Made by a program: the position numbers and the translations under genes. From NCBI RefSeq assembly GCF_001645125.1, contig NZ_LXKA01000044.1, positions 62,001 through 126,000 on the forward strand: a stretch of 64,000 nucleotides of DNA. Direction: 5' to 3'. The notes under the pieces are model-generated. The model was not told the DNA's origin and made no database searches. It saw only the letters and a program-made list of their open reading frames with translations. Of this stretch, positions 26,401-36,315 are shown piece after piece (the first letter of the stretch is position 1; each line of letters opens with the position of its first letter). Origin of the DNA: Paraburkholderia ginsengiterrae (GTDB lineage: Bacteria > Pseudomonadota > Gammaproteobacteria > Burkholderiales > Burkholderiaceae).

Positions 26401-27690
26401 ATGGCTTATATATCTCTATTCGCACTATTCCTGACGGTCACCAATCTGGTGCCAGTGAGTGCGGCTGGGTTGGTCCCTCTCGTCTTTCTTCCGTGGCGAT
26501 TTTTTGGACGCACCTACCCCACGTTTATGACGCCGCTTGCCGCGTTCACCGTTTTTGTGGTGATTTCAACGCTGCTCTACGATCCCGGCTCGTTCCTGGA
26601 ATTTGATTTCTATCGGCGCGACGGCAATTATTTCATCTCCTATGCGCCCATTTTTGCCGGTTGCCTGTACACGCACCGCTGGGATCTGAATAAAGTTCTT
26701 CGCACGTTCTTTGTGTTCGCGGTGCTGATCAACCTGCCGCCCTACGCGTATTACATCATCCACAACGGCCTATTCAGCATCTTCGCGCATGCCGACGACA
26801 GTTTCGGCAGCTATTTCATCGCGCGCAATGCGGCAGGTGGCTTCTTCGCCATGCTGTTCTGTTTGGGGGTCGCATGCTATCTGCAGAGGCGCAGCAAGTT
26901 GCTGCTGGCCCTGCTCGTCGTCAATGCGCTCATGCTGTTTTCCACCTATAGCCGAGGCTCACTGCTGGGCACGCTTGTCGTCCTGCCCTACCTCTACTTC
27001 GGCCGCAAGCGGTGGATACTGGCGACCCTGATCGCCTGCCTTCTGCTGGGCTCCATCGCGATGGCGATCTACCATACGGATCCGAGAGTGGACTATATGG
27101 GCTATCCCTTCACCATCGAGAATCAGAACGCCAAAGTCGCCAATCTGGACATCCGCTATGAATGGCTATGGCCGCGGGCCCTTGCGTACTTCCAGCAGAG
27201 CCCGGTCGTGGGCCTCGGTTTCGGCTCGTTCGACGATCACATCGGCAGCGTGACTTCCTACTTCAATCTGCTGGGCATCCCTTCGGACATGATCATCGAG
27301 CACAGCGACTCGCATGCCCACAATTCTTACCTGAACTTCCTTGCGGAGCTCGGTGTAACCGGTCTTGCCCTCATGCTGCTCTTCTACTGGAGGCTGATTG
27401 AATGGAGCAAACACGGCGCAGCCGCCGCTGCGCTATTTGGCGGCGGACAGAACTTCGCCGCGTTCAGGTTCGTTGAGATTTCGTCGGTTTGCCTGCTGGT
27501 CATGGCCGCGACCGAACATCGCCTGGTGTCGCCATCGAATGTGCTGATCCTTGCTCTCGTCATCTCCCTGCTGCTGGCAGCGCGGTCGGTCAACGCCGCC
27601 GCAATCGATTATCTCCAGCGAGGGGCAAACAATGGATCCGCCGGCGCATTTCCGCTCATGACTCGACGTCAGCGGGGTGACGCTGGTTAA
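26401..27690 (+). CDS. wzy: Wzy-like polymerase / O-antigen ligase family protein
   Basis: A 429-residue protein with about ten transmembrane segments and a large periplasmic loop carrying the Wzy_C-type pattern (IEHSDSHAHNSYLNFLAELGV, near residue 300), typical of the O-antigen polymerase / ligase family. Within a Wzx/Wzc cluster it is most likely the EPS polymerase that joins lipid-linked repeat units in the periplasm. The ATG at 26401 has GGAG six bases upstream. The N-terminus may be incomplete: a frame ending just before it encodes a further helix (finding). Its 3' end overlaps the convergent glycosyltransferase gene by 35 bases. Confidence 0.8.
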   Translation: MAYISLFALFLTVTNLVPVSAAGLVPLVFLPWRFFGRTYPTFMTPLAAFTVFVVISTLLYDPGSFLEFDFYRRDGNYFISYAPIFAGCLYTHRWDLNKVLRTFFVFAVLINLPPYAYYIIHNGLFSIFAHADDSFGSYFIARNAAGGFFAMLFCLGVACYLQRRSKLLLALLVVNALMLFSTYSRGSLLGTLVVLPYLYFGRKRWILATLIACLLLGSIAMAIYHTDPRVDYMGYPFTIENQNAKVANLDIRYEWLWPRALAYFQQSPVVGLGFGSFDDHIGSVTSYFNLLGIPSDMIIEHSDSHAHNSYLNFLAELGVTGLALMLLFYWRLIEWSKHGAAAAALFGGGQNFAAFRFVEISSVCLLVMAATEHRLVSPSNVLILALVISLLLAARSVNAAAIDYLQRGANNGSAGAFPLMTRRQRGDAG

Positions 27691-28846
27691 CGCGTAGCGG
27701 ACCCATGGCAGGATAAGGAAGGAAGTGTTCGAGGCCGCCATAGGGAAGCCGCGAGTCGACAAAGTCCGTGAGCGCGGCGCGGAAATTCTCCGAGGAGAAG
27801 CGCTCCGCGTTTCTACGGCATGCGCGGGGGTCGAACAAGCCGACATTGCGCTCAAACCGGCTTACCGCGGCCAGCAAAGATTCCGGCGTCTGTTCACCAA
27901 AGAACACACCAGTTGGCCGCTCAAGCGGCAGTCCGACAACGGACTCAAGCGCACCGCCTCTGCCGAATGCAATGACCGGCGTTCCGCATGCCTGAGCTTC
28001 GACGACGGAGATACCGAAATCCTCCTCCGCGGCAAACACAAACGCACGAGCACGCCGCAAATGATCGATCAGCGCATCGAACGGCTGATGACCCAGGAGT
28101 GTCACGTTCTCGCCCGCCACAGCCTTGATCTTCTTCATCTCGGGACCATCGCCAATCACCACGAGCCGGCGCTCAGGCGTCTGTGAAAAAGCCCGTACGA
28201 TCAGATCGATGCGTTTGTACGGCACCATGCGCGACGCCGTTACGTAGTAGTTGTCTTTCTGCACGCACATCGACATGTTTGCCAGATCGACGGGTGGGTA
28301 AATGACCGTTGCGTCACGCTGATAGGTCTTTCTGATCCGCCGGGCGATGAACTGCGAATTCGCCAGAAGGTGGTCCACGCCATTGGCCGAGCGCGAGTCC
28401 CATCCACGAATGTAGTGAAGCAGCACGCGCGCCATGAGGGACTTGATACCGGTGTTCAGATGGGCTTCGTTGAGATATTGATGCTGCAGGTCCCACGCAT
28501 AGCGAATGGGGGAATGGACATAACTGATGTGGACCTGGTTCGGTCCGGTAAGCACACCCTTCGCAACCGCGTGCGAACTGGAAATCACCAGATCGTAGCC
28601 GGACAGATCGACTTGTTCGATCGCGAGCGGCATCAGCGGCAGGTATGCACGGTAGCGCTTGCGCGCCAAAGGCAACTTTTGAATAAAGGAGGTTTTGACG
28701 GATTTCCCCTTCACACAGTCACGGTCCTCCAGAAAATCGACCACCGAGAAGATGTCCGCTTTCGGGAAACATTCGATGATATTTTTCAGTACCTTCTCCG
28801 CGCCACCCGAAACCACCAGCCAATCGTGAACAATAGCGACCTTCAC
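27656..28846 (-). CDS. GT4-family glycosyltransferase
   Basis: A 396-residue GT-B fold enzyme. The N-terminal acceptor domain begins MKVAIVHDWLVVSGGAEKVLKNI; the C-terminal donor domain has EDFGISVVEAQACGTPVIAFGRGGALESVVG (residues about 280-310), the E-x7-E motif of retaining GT4 enzymes. It adds a sugar, plausibly mannose, to the lipid-linked repeat unit. It is the last gene of the operon that starts at 36315 (kinase, GT1, glycosidase, GT2, flippase, GT4). It follows the flippase by 53 bases. Confidence 0.85.
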   Translation of the reverse strand: MKVAIVHDWLVVSGGAEKVLKNIIECFPKADIFSVVDFLEDRDCVKGKSVKTSFIQKLPLARKRYRAYLPLMPLAIEQVDLSGYDLVISSSHAVAKGVLTGPNQVHISYVHSPIRYAWDLQHQYLNEAHLNTGIKSLMARVLLHYIRGWDSRSANGVDHLLANSQFIARRIRKTYQRDATVIYPPVDLANMSMCVQKDNYYVTASRMVPYKRIDLIVRAFSQTPERRLVVIGDGPEMKKIKAVAGENVTLLGHQPFDALIDHLRRARAFVFAAEEDFGISVVEAQACGTPVIAFGRGGALESVVGLPLERPTGVFFGEQTPESLLAAVSRFERNVGLFDPRACRRNAERFSSENFRAALTDFVDSRLPYGGLEHFLPYPAMGPLRVNQRHPADVES

Positions 28847-28899
28847 TTCGACCTCCCGTGAGATTTAAAGCTGACATCCTTCTTCTTCCACCATCCGGT

Positions 28900-30216
28900 T
28901 CACTCGCCCTTTGCAGAACGTGTCTCAGGCCGCAGCCCGCATGCCACCCGGACCATGCCCAGCGCTCGCGTGCCTCCCGGCACGAGGCTAATCAGTTCGA
29001 GCCGAATCACGACGCCCATCAGCATGACCGATAACATCGCCTCGCCAATCACCCGGGCTAGTGCAATTCCCGTGGCGCCGTATCGAGGCGCAAGAATGAG
29101 CGCTGCGACGAGATTGATCAGGCCCGAGGCGATGCCCACGACGGCCAGCTGGCGATCCTTCTTGCGCGGCACGAATACGTAACCCGCCACGAACTCGTTA
29201 AACGCCGCGAACGGAAACATCCACGCAAAAATCTGCAGAACGTGCGCGCTGGGTTCAAACGCGGCGCCAAGGATCAAGGGCAGCACGAAAGGCGACAGCG
29301 CCATCGCACCGCAGAAAATCAGCAGTCCGTACGCCATCAGCAGGGCCGCGCCGTGCCGGGTCGTTTGGTGCGCACCCTGCACGTCGCCCTGTGCGAGCTG
29401 CCGCGTGATGGTGGGAATGAACACCTGAGCGGCCGGCCCCATCAGCGCGAGCGCGATCGTCGCAAAGCGCTCAGCCGCGCCGAAATAGCCGACCTGTTCG
29501 GGCGTGGACAATAGGGTCAACAGATAGGTGGACGACGCCGTGAATACGACCGAGCCGGACGAGTAAAGGAAAAGCATCGTCGAGTTGCGCACGAGCGGAA
29601 CGATGCCTGCCAACCTGAGACGCGGCCAACCCAGTTGATAGATCGTCAGACCGTAAGAGATGACCGAGGACGCCACTCCTGCAACCAGCAGGCTCGCAAG
29701 TACCCATACCGCGTCATCGGGTCCTTTTACGAGGGTCAGCACCAGCACGAGGCTCAGGAGAAAACCGAACACCTCAATGACAATAGGAGTTCGAAACTGG
29801 TGACGCCCCTGGAACATCCAACCGAGGTTCATGCCGGAGACGATGCCCAGCAGCGTAGCCAGCACGCCGATCAGCGGGCGTTGGGACAGGACCGGTGAAC
29901 ACATCGTAGCAATCAGGCCGATGCAGCCGCCCACCAGGCCATGCACGATGCGCGCGCTCACATGCAGCGAGAAAATGTCGTTGCACTCCTCCACCGATTG
30001 CGCTTTCGACACGTCGCGCATACCAACAGGGCTAAAGCCGTAGTTGACGAGCATCCATATCACGTTCATCAGCGACATCGACGCCAGCACGCGTCCGTAG
30101 CCGGCCACACCGAGCATCCTGCCGTAGAACGGCACCACGATGATGAGGTACACGTACCTCATCAAATAGCCGGCGTAGACAAATCCGACAATCCGAACGC
30201 TCTTTTTTCTATCCAT
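28900..30216 (-). CDS. wzx: Wzx-type lipid-linked repeat-unit flippase
   Basis: A 438-residue membrane protein with about twelve transmembrane helices spread evenly, of the polysaccharide-transporter (MOP/PST) superfamily. The start YAGYLMRYVYLIIVVPFYGRML and the GRVLASMSLMNVIWMLVNYGFSPVGMRDVS segment are typical of Wzx. It moves undecaprenyl-PP-linked repeats to the periplasmic face. The ATG at 30216 has GGAGGA five bases upstream; the frame extends to 30348, but that stretch overlaps the upstream glycosyltransferase gene. Confidence 0.9.
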   Translation of the reverse strand: MDRKKSVRIVGFVYAGYLMRYVYLIIVVPFYGRMLGVAGYGRVLASMSLMNVIWMLVNYGFSPVGMRDVSKAQSVEECNDIFSLHVSARIVHGLVGGCIGLIATMCSPVLSQRPLIGVLATLLGIVSGMNLGWMFQGRHQFRTPIVIEVFGFLLSLVLVLTLVKGPDDAVWVLASLLVAGVASSVISYGLTIYQLGWPRLRLAGIVPLVRNSTMLFLYSSGSVVFTASSTYLLTLLSTPEQVGYFGAAERFATIALALMGPAAQVFIPTITRQLAQGDVQGAHQTTRHGAALLMAYGLLIFCGAMALSPFVLPLILGAAFEPSAHVLQIFAWMFPFAAFNEFVAGYVFVPRKKDRQLAVVGIASGLINLVAALILAPRYGATGIALARVIGEAMLSVMLMGVVIRLELISLVPGGTRALGMVRVACGLRPETRSAKGE

Positions 30217-30244
30217 GCAGTCCTCCGTGTACGCGTGCTGAACT

Positions 30245-31255
30245 TCAGCGCCCAGCCACGCGACGGCGGGCAAGCGGGTTGGCGATATAACGCACCACAA
30301 AGTCAGAAAGTGGCGAGTAAGGGACAAGACACATGCTTGAAAGCACAAGCGTGCCGAGTTTCTTCTTGAGGCTCCAGAATGGATTCGCCACGATGGTGTG
30401 TAGATAGTGACTGGAATCCCGCATCATCCACCGCCACCGTTCGATGAGCGTCGCCCGATACACACCCGAACAGAAGCGAGCCTTCTCGAGTGCAAAGTCG
30501 TGGAACGTTGGCGAAAGCTCCACCTGGAGCCGGGCTCTCGCGATGTTCCGCAGTATTGCCCATCGCTGGTTGACAGCTTCGGGCGCTCTATTGAGTTGCT
30601 CGGAGTTCGCGAACGCCACCGTCGCACCTCCCGCGTTGTGTACGCGATAGCCTCCCAACGACTGTCCAACCGCAGCGACACGGCCTACCAGCGCCACACC
30701 GTAGATCGCGTAGAAGTCCGCGCCGTAACGATTGATGTCCGCTTCCGGTACCGGAAAAATGCGTCTAAGCGCGCTCACGCTGTAGGCATTGCCCGAGGCA
30801 GGCGGCGACGGATACAGCCAGCCGCCCAGCAACAGCTTTCTGCAATCCGCGGGCGGTTCGTTGTGGGGCACATAGGCACCTGTAGGCGCGCCCGTGCCGT
30901 CCATGACGTCGAGGCGAAACTGGACCTTTGCACAGTCACCGGCTGCGAAGAACCGCATCACTTCTGAGACGGCACCTGGATACAGGACATCGTCGGAATC
31001 GAGAAAAATCACATATTCCGTATCAAGTATCTCGATCGCCTGGTTATAGGCGGAAACCTGGCCACCGTTATCCTTGAGCAGCGACGAGACGCGTGTGCCG
31101 AACTTCTCGATGATCGCGCGCGACCCGTCGGTCGAACCATCGTCGATCACCAAGACGTGCGTCGCCGGATAGTCTTGCGCGAGCGCCGACTCAATCGCAG
31201 TGGCCAGATATTGCGCGTAGTTGTAGTTGCAGATTACGACAGTGACGTGGTTCAT
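30245..31255 (-). CDS. GT2-family glycosyltransferase
   Basis: A 336-residue GT-A fold enzyme. Sequence features: VVICNYNYAQYLATAIESAL, LVIDDGSTDGSR and the metal-binding FLDSDDVLYPGAV (DxD) in the N-terminal half. It transfers an activated sugar with inversion. The start at 31255 is chosen by the protein start MNHVTVVICNYNYAQ; ribosome site weak. It lies 120 bases downstream of the glycosidase gene and 28 bases before the flippase gene. Confidence 0.85.
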   Translation of the reverse strand: MNHVTVVICNYNYAQYLATAIESALAQDYPATHVLVIDDGSTDGSRAIIEKFGTRVSSLLKDNGGQVSAYNQAIEILDTEYVIFLDSDDVLYPGAVSEVMRFFAAGDCAKVQFRLDVMDGTGAPTGAYVPHNEPPADCRKLLLGGWLYPSPPASGNAYSVSALRRIFPVPEADINRYGADFYAIYGVALVGRVAAVGQSLGGYRVHNAGGATVAFANSEQLNRAPEAVNQRWAILRNIARARLQVELSPTFHDFALEKARFCSGVYRATLIERWRWMMRDSSHYLHTIVANPFWSLKKKLGTLVLSSMCLVPYSPLSDFVVRYIANPLARRRVAGR

Positions 31256-31375
31256 GATATTTCGACGCCATCCAAAGATTCGATCATTCGCCTTTCGACG
31301 ACGGTGAAACGACTCACACATGCTGCAAGCGTTCAAGCCACTGAGGCTGAACCTCGCCTTCATTGATTCCGTTTT

Positions 31376-32836
31376 CTACGCAACGCCGCGAATCACCAAG
31401 TAGGCAAGATGCTTGGGCGGTTTGTTGTCGGCTCCATTGACTCGATCCGGCACCCTGAAGCGGATCTTCAGCGCCTGGTCTTGCCACGCCAGAGCAACAT
31501 CGTCGCGAGCGCTCGCCGTACCGGTGAGTGCGTCGACGAACTCCACCCTTGCATTGCGTGGAGACTGCAGCTTGATTCCCCCCACGCTGACGGTTTGCCA
31601 ACCCGGATCGGCGCTCACCTGCATGACGACGTCGTGGCCCGAACGCAAGGCACTTCCGGAAGCCCCTGAATCGAACTGCAACGGCTTCGAAAAGCTCGCT
31701 AACGATCCGTTCGCAATCTGGTTCAGCACGACCAGGCTCCGCCCGGATGCGTTGTATGTCCGCCTCGGTGGACCGCGATGCGTCAGGCGGAAAGACTCAT
31801 ACCCATCCCAGTGGTACACCATCGATAGATACTTGTTCGGGTCGTCCCAGTTTCTATCGAGCGCCCACACCGCGAAGTCGAAAAAATAGCGTGGCAAATA
31901 GTGCGGATCCTTCATGTACGCGTCGCCGATTTCCGTTTGCCAGACACCCCGCGCCGGTCCGTTCCTGACGTACTGCTGATACAGCGAATCCAGCTCGGCA
32001 ACCTGGAGGTAGTGCGTGTCGATGTAATCGACCCAATCCAGCATTCGCTCCTTCAGCGTCGGGCTCCTGTACTCAAGCCATTTCCTGAAGTTATCGAGGC
32101 CGCCCTGATCCGGCCAGCCACCGTAGACAACGTACGCGTGATATTTGCGAATGATGCGCGCCGCCGGAATATGAATGCGCTCGACGTAGTCCTGCATGGC
32201 ATGCTCGTACGGTTTCGAGGTCTTCACGTTTCCGTCGGCGTCCGGGCCATTCCAGAAGGTCGCCTGAGCCAGTCCGCCCGACAACCTGCCCGCTGCCTCA
32301 TTCCAGATCTGGAAATAGCGCAGGTTGTAAGGCGGCGCCGAATAGGTGCGAACCACTGCGTCGACATAGCGTTCCCATGCCTCCACGTCTACCGGCGCCG
32401 AATTGGAATCACCAGGCACACTCGCATTCCAGCCCGGCGTGTAGCCGAGTTGCAGGAGCGAGCCGATGCCATGGCGGTCATTCGCGATCAATGCGGGCGG
32501 CAAGTCACTGTCGAATGCGGAACTGGTCTTGTCGATGCGCATAACGTCTTGTGGGCCATCTGGCTGACCAGGACCTACCGAACCGCGCCCCCAGCTAATA
32601 CCCATTGCGCGCCACATCTGAACATCGCCGGCGGCGCCCGCCCAGCCGTTCGCGCCGATCAACTCCGCTATCCTGCGGCCACGCCCGCCGGGAAAGCGGG
32701 ACTCGGGCGTCAATGACGGCGCTGTCTTACTACGAGCGAGTGGAGTCCACGCTCCTGCGAGTGCCGCAAGTGCGCGCAACGCTCGCCGTCTGCCGGCGAT
32801 GCTCGTGAATCTGTCCCTCCGCCTCACTCTAAACAT
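31376..32836 (-). CDS. Putative clan-A glycoside hydrolase of the EPS locus
   Basis: A 486-residue protein. The N-terminus is Arg-rich (RRRALRALAALAGAWTP), possibly a Tat-type signal. The TIM-barrel part carries YFQIWNEAAGR with Glu180 as the acid/base candidate (the N-E pair of clan GH-A) and GVWQTEIGDAY with Glu302 as the nucleophile candidate, and a C-terminal beta domain. This resembles GH39/GH5-type glycosidases. Within the EPS operon, three bases downstream of a GT1 gene, it is probably a secreted polymer-trimming or chain-length hydrolase, not a biosynthesis step. Family assignment comes from motif positions only. Confidence 0.65.
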   Translation of the reverse strand: MFRVRRRDRFTSIAGRRRALRALAALAGAWTPLARSKTAPSLTPESRFPGGRGRRIAELIGANGWAGAAGDVQMWRAMGISWGRGSVGPGQPDGPQDVMRIDKTSSAFDSDLPPALIANDRHGIGSLLQLGYTPGWNASVPGDSNSAPVDVEAWERYVDAVVRTYSAPPYNLRYFQIWNEAAGRLSGGLAQATFWNGPDADGNVKTSKPYEHAMQDYVERIHIPAARIIRKYHAYVVYGGWPDQGGLDNFRKWLEYRSPTLKERMLDWVDYIDTHYLQVAELDSLYQQYVRNGPARGVWQTEIGDAYMKDPHYLPRYFFDFAVWALDRNWDDPNKYLSMVYHWDGYESFRLTHRGPPRRTYNASGRSLVVLNQIANGSLASFSKPLQFDSGASGSALRSGHDVVMQVSADPGWQTVSVGGIKLQSPRNARVEFVDALTGTASARDDVALAWQDQALKIRFRVPDRVNGADNKPPKHLAYLVIRGVA

Positions 32837-32839
32837 GGA

Positions 32840-33955
32840 TTAGCCCGTCGACGCGCTGGGTGCAAAGTTCGACAACTGATCGCCGGCACGGCCGTACAGG
32901 ATCTGCAGTACTTTTCGCGCCGAGTACTCCCAGCGAAACGCACGCGCATGAACCACGCCCAGTGTTCGATAACGTTGCCGCAACTTCGCATCAGCCATCA
33001 TCTCCGAGATCTTCGCCGCGATATCGTCCGCCGACGTCGCGTCGCAGTACATGGCGGCATCGCCGCACGCTTCCGGCATGGATGTCCGCGACGAAGCGAT
33101 CACCGGGCATCCGCAGTACATCGCTTCGAGTGGTGGCAATCCAAATCCTTCGTACAACGATGGGAAAACGAGGCAGGCTGCATTCTCATACAGCGACTTC
33201 AACTCGCCATCCGGCACGAAACCCGCCCACACAATCTGGCTGGAATGAGCCCGTTGCTCCACTTCCTCGCTATTGAAAATACGCTTATTGCGGCCACCAA
33301 CAACGACGAACTTCAGATCCCTCAAGTGCCCAAGCTTTTCGGTCGCGTCCAGAACACGCTGCAGATTCTTTCGCGGATCGAGGCTGCCGACGATCACGCA
33401 ATACGAGTCCCTTTCCAGAGCCAAACGCTCGAGGACTGCTGGATTCGCTATGACCCGGTCCAGATGATCCGCGCCGGGCGTGATTACCGCGACACGTGAC
33501 TCATCGATCTTCAGGTGATGGCAGATCCGCTTCTTCGAGTAATCCGAAACCGTCAGAATCAAAGGCTTCGTTCGACGCAGCATGGCGAAGCAAACGCGGT
33601 ACCAAAGCCTGAACTTCCGCGAGAAGCCTTGAGGTACATCGTAGATCGCCATGTCGTGAACCATTACGACCTGTCCGCGCTTGAACATCGGATTGGTATT
33701 GCACAGATTGAGAAGCGTCATCCCTCTCGCAGCAATGGGCAGCGTGATCTGCTCCCAAAGCGTGCCGCGCAACCATGGATAGCACCGCTTGCGCTTAAGG
33801 TGTGCGCCCGGCTCAACAACGTTCTGCGGCACAAAGACGTCCAGTTCTCCTCCAGGCGCTGTGCTCATCTGCATCGCCCTGGCAAGTTCATACGCCACGC
33901 GTTGAACGCCGGTGACCGCCTGTGAGGTGAACTTTCCATTGATTGCAAAGGCCAT
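32840..33955 (-). CDS. GT1/GT4-type glycosyltransferase
   Basis: A 371-residue GT-B glycosyltransferase. It begins [29 protein letters not shown] and has the donor-site [24 protein letters not shown] (E-x7-E type). Its N-terminal GVQR motif resembles mannosyltransferases (WbaZ/WsaF-like). The ATG at 33955 has CGGAGA nine bases upstream; a TTG at 33982 and the overlap with the kinase stop (33979) were rejected. It adds a sugar to the lipid-linked repeat unit. Confidence 0.85.
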   Translation of the reverse strand: MAFAINGKFTSQAVTGVQRVAYELARAMQMSTAPGGELDVFVPQNVVEPGAHLKRKRCYPWLRGTLWEQITLPIAARGMTLLNLCNTNPMFKRGQVVMVHDMAIYDVPQGFSRKFRLWYRVCFAMLRRTKPLILTVSDYSKKRICHHLKIDESRVAVITPGADHLDRVIANPAVLERLALERDSYCVIVGSLDPRKNLQRVLDATEKLGHLRDLKFVVVGGRNKRIFNSEEVEQRAHSSQIVWAGFVPDGELKSLYENAACLVFPSLYEGFGLPPLEAMYCGCPVIASSRTSMPEACGDAAMYCDATSADDIAAKISEMMADAKLRQRYRTLGVVHARAFRWEYSARKVLQILYGRAGDQLSNFAPSASTG

Positions 33956-33978
33956 CAGTTTTCTCCGTTCGACGGCCA

Positions 33979-36315
33979 TCAATGCGTTGCTTCGGCATCG
34001 CCGAAATCGCTGGCATAGTTCGTCACGTAGCTGTAATTTCTCGTGCTTCTCAGGACAGGGATGCCATTGAAAACGGCACCGGCAATGCGCCCTTCGGCGC
34101 GCTCCATCTTCTTGATGGTGTCCGAGATTTCCTGCTCGCCTTGCATGCCCGAGCGCAACACGAGCAGGGACGAACCCGCTTCGCTCGCGATAATGGAGGC
34201 GTCAGTGACGGCGAGAAACGGCGGCGTATCGATGATCACCATGTCGTACTGGCCGGCGAGCCACGCCAATAGATCCTTGAAATAGGGGTTCATCAGCAAC
34301 GCGGCGGGGTTCTCCGGCCGTACGCCGCACGACATGAATGTCAAACCATTGATGCCTGTCGAGCGTAATGCGTGACGTGCACCGAGCCGGCCCGACAGCA
34401 CCTCGGAAAGCCCGCCACGGTTGCTTTCGCCGAACAACGAGGCGAGGTGGCCCCGGCGCATATCGGCGTCGATCAGGAGGACGCGCGAGCCGATCTCCGC
34501 GTGCAGCATCGCGAGGTTCGCCGCAACAAAGCTCTTTCCCGCGGCTGGCGTCGGTCCGATCACCATCAGAAGGTTGTTGCGCGCGTGCGCAAGATCGCGC
34601 GCCACTGCTGTGCGCACGTCACGAAGCGCCTCGACCGACGTGTCGTTCGGATATCGCGCGGCGAGAACCTTCGTGTGCTCGATCACACCGGGCTCTGCTA
34701 CACCCGCGTCGGCAGCACGGTCAACGTTACGGATATCGTCCGCGCCGCGTGACAATGGCTGACTGGCACTCCCTCTCATGCCTGGCAGTGCTTTACGGAC
34801 GGCGCCGAGACGGTCGAGCAGCGATTGCTGCTGACTGAACAGGATCTCCCCAAACACTGGCACGCTCATGCGACTTTCCACGTACCTCGGGTCGGTCACT
34901 CCGGTCATCACGTGGCGGCGCATAAAGACCAGCATGACGCCGGACAGAAGCCCAAGTACCAGGCCGCCCGTCAGCACGAGCGGGGGTTCTGGCTTAACCG
35001 GACGATGCGGCGTGACTGCGGCGTCGACGATATGCGCGCCGCCCGTCGTGCTCGCGCGCCGCACCTGCAATTGCTCGGCTTTCTGAACCATCCCGAGGTA
35101 AATCGTTTCCGCAACTTTCTGCGCGCGGAGGAGATCGACGCTCTGACGTTCGGACGACGGCATGCCATTGAAATGGCCGTCGAACTGCCCCTTCGCGGCC
35201 TTCAGTTGCGAGAGTTGCTGGTCGACTGTCTGCACCCAGCGGCTATCCGGCGTGTAGCGCTCCAGCAATTGCGTACGCTGTATCTGCAGGCTGGCGATCT
35301 GCTTGTCGAGGTCCAGCCCACCCTGGAGATAGGCTTGTGCTTCGCTCGTGGGCTGCATGGACTGCGCCGACCCACGGAACTGCTTCAACGCATCCTCAGC
35401 CTTCCTGAGATCCGCGAGCAAACGGGGGAGTTCGCCATTAATGAACGCCAGCGTGGTCGTATCATTGGCTTGCCGGGCCGCAATTGCATAAGCAAGGTAC
35501 TGATCGCCCAATGCATTGGCGATCTCGGTAGCCTTCTCCCGACTCTTGTCCGTGTACTCTACTTGAATGAGGCCCGAGTCTTTCGTCTTGTCGCCGACCT
35601 TCACGAGGTTTCCAAAGCGCTTGACGGCATCGATCTCGTTCCAGCGAATGACCTCAAATTTCGTACCCGGCCGCGCGTCCAACTGCTTTACAAGCATCGA
35701 AACGCCGTTGTTCCGGACAGCTGTGCCCGCTACCCCTTTTACAAGCAGCTGATCTGACGGACCCCGCAATTCGTACGCGCCATTGCCGAGAGCGATCAGT
35801 GTCAGTTTCTCTTCCTCCAGATCCTGCGGCACATCCAGCGATCCGACCTGAACGTGCTCTCCGCCCCACGCGAACGACTTCAGTCCGAACCACGGCGCCG
35901 ACGGCTGTCCTGGCGTTGCAAAATTGGCTGCGATGTCTCCCAGCAGCGGCACCGTGTGCGGCGTCACTGACACGTCCAGGCGATATTTCTGGATGACCGG
36001 CTCGAGCACCGCGCGGCTGCGGATCACAGCCATTTCAGTCGCCGTCTGTGGTGCGGGCGGCGGAAGGCTCTCCTGATTCTGCAGGGCGAGACCGAGCGCA
36101 TTAGGTTCTGGCGGGTCGACACGCAACAGCACGTCGGCTGAGTATATCGGCGTGGCAATGAGCAGATAAGCCACCGCCAGGGTCAGCACGACGACCGCCG
36201 TACCGACGATCTCCCAAATGTGATCCCGCATCAGTGTAAGCATCGCGCCAGCACTGAGCTGACCACGATCCGTGCCAGAGGAGGGATAGAGCGAATTTGC
36301 AGGGTAGTAGTCCAC
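33979..36315 (-). CDS. wzc: Polysaccharide-biosynthesis tyrosine autokinase (Wzc/BceF type)
   Basis: A 778-residue inner-membrane kinase. It has an N-terminal Wzz domain with transmembrane helices near residues 37-53 and 447-465, and a C-terminal BY-kinase domain with Walker A GPTPAAGKS (587-595), Walker A' VLLIDADMRRG (612-622) and Walker B MVIIDTPP (692-699). A terminal Tyr cluster (Tyr761, 763, 767) offers autophosphorylation sites. It controls EPS chain length and export. I take the GTG at 36315, where AAGGA lies eight bases upstream; the frame open to 36444 has no site. The cognate tyrosine phosphatase and OPX exporter are not in the window. Confidence 0.9.
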   Translation of the reverse strand: MDYYPANSLYPSSGTDRGQLSAGAMLTLMRDHIWEIVGTAVVVLTLAVAYLLIATPIYSADVLLRVDPPEPNALGLALQNQESLPPPAPQTATEMAVIRSRAVLEPVIQKYRLDVSVTPHTVPLLGDIAANFATPGQPSAPWFGLKSFAWGGEHVQVGSLDVPQDLEEEKLTLIALGNGAYELRGPSDQLLVKGVAGTAVRNNGVSMLVKQLDARPGTKFEVIRWNEIDAVKRFGNLVKVGDKTKDSGLIQVEYTDKSREKATEIANALGDQYLAYAIAARQANDTTTLAFINGELPRLLADLRKAEDALKQFRGSAQSMQPTSEAQAYLQGGLDLDKQIASLQIQRTQLLERYTPDSRWVQTVDQQLSQLKAAKGQFDGHFNGMPSSERQSVDLLRAQKVAETIYLGMVQKAEQLQVRRASTTGGAHIVDAAVTPHRPVKPEPPLVLTGGLVLGLLSGVMLVFMRRHVMTGVTDPRYVESRMSVPVFGEILFSQQQSLLDRLGAVRKALPGMRGSASQPLSRGADDIRNVDRAADAGVAEPGVIEHTKVLAARYPNDTSVEALRDVRTAVARDLAHARNNLLMVIGPTPAAGKSFVAANLAMLHAEIGSRVLLIDADMRRGHLASLFGESNRGGLSEVLSGRLGARHALRSTGINGLTFMSCGVRPENPAALLMNPYFKDLLAWLAGQYDMVIIDTPPFLAVTDASIIASEAGSSLLVLRSGMQGEQEISDTIKKMERAEGRIAGAVFNGIPVLRSTRNYSYVTNYASDFGDAEATH

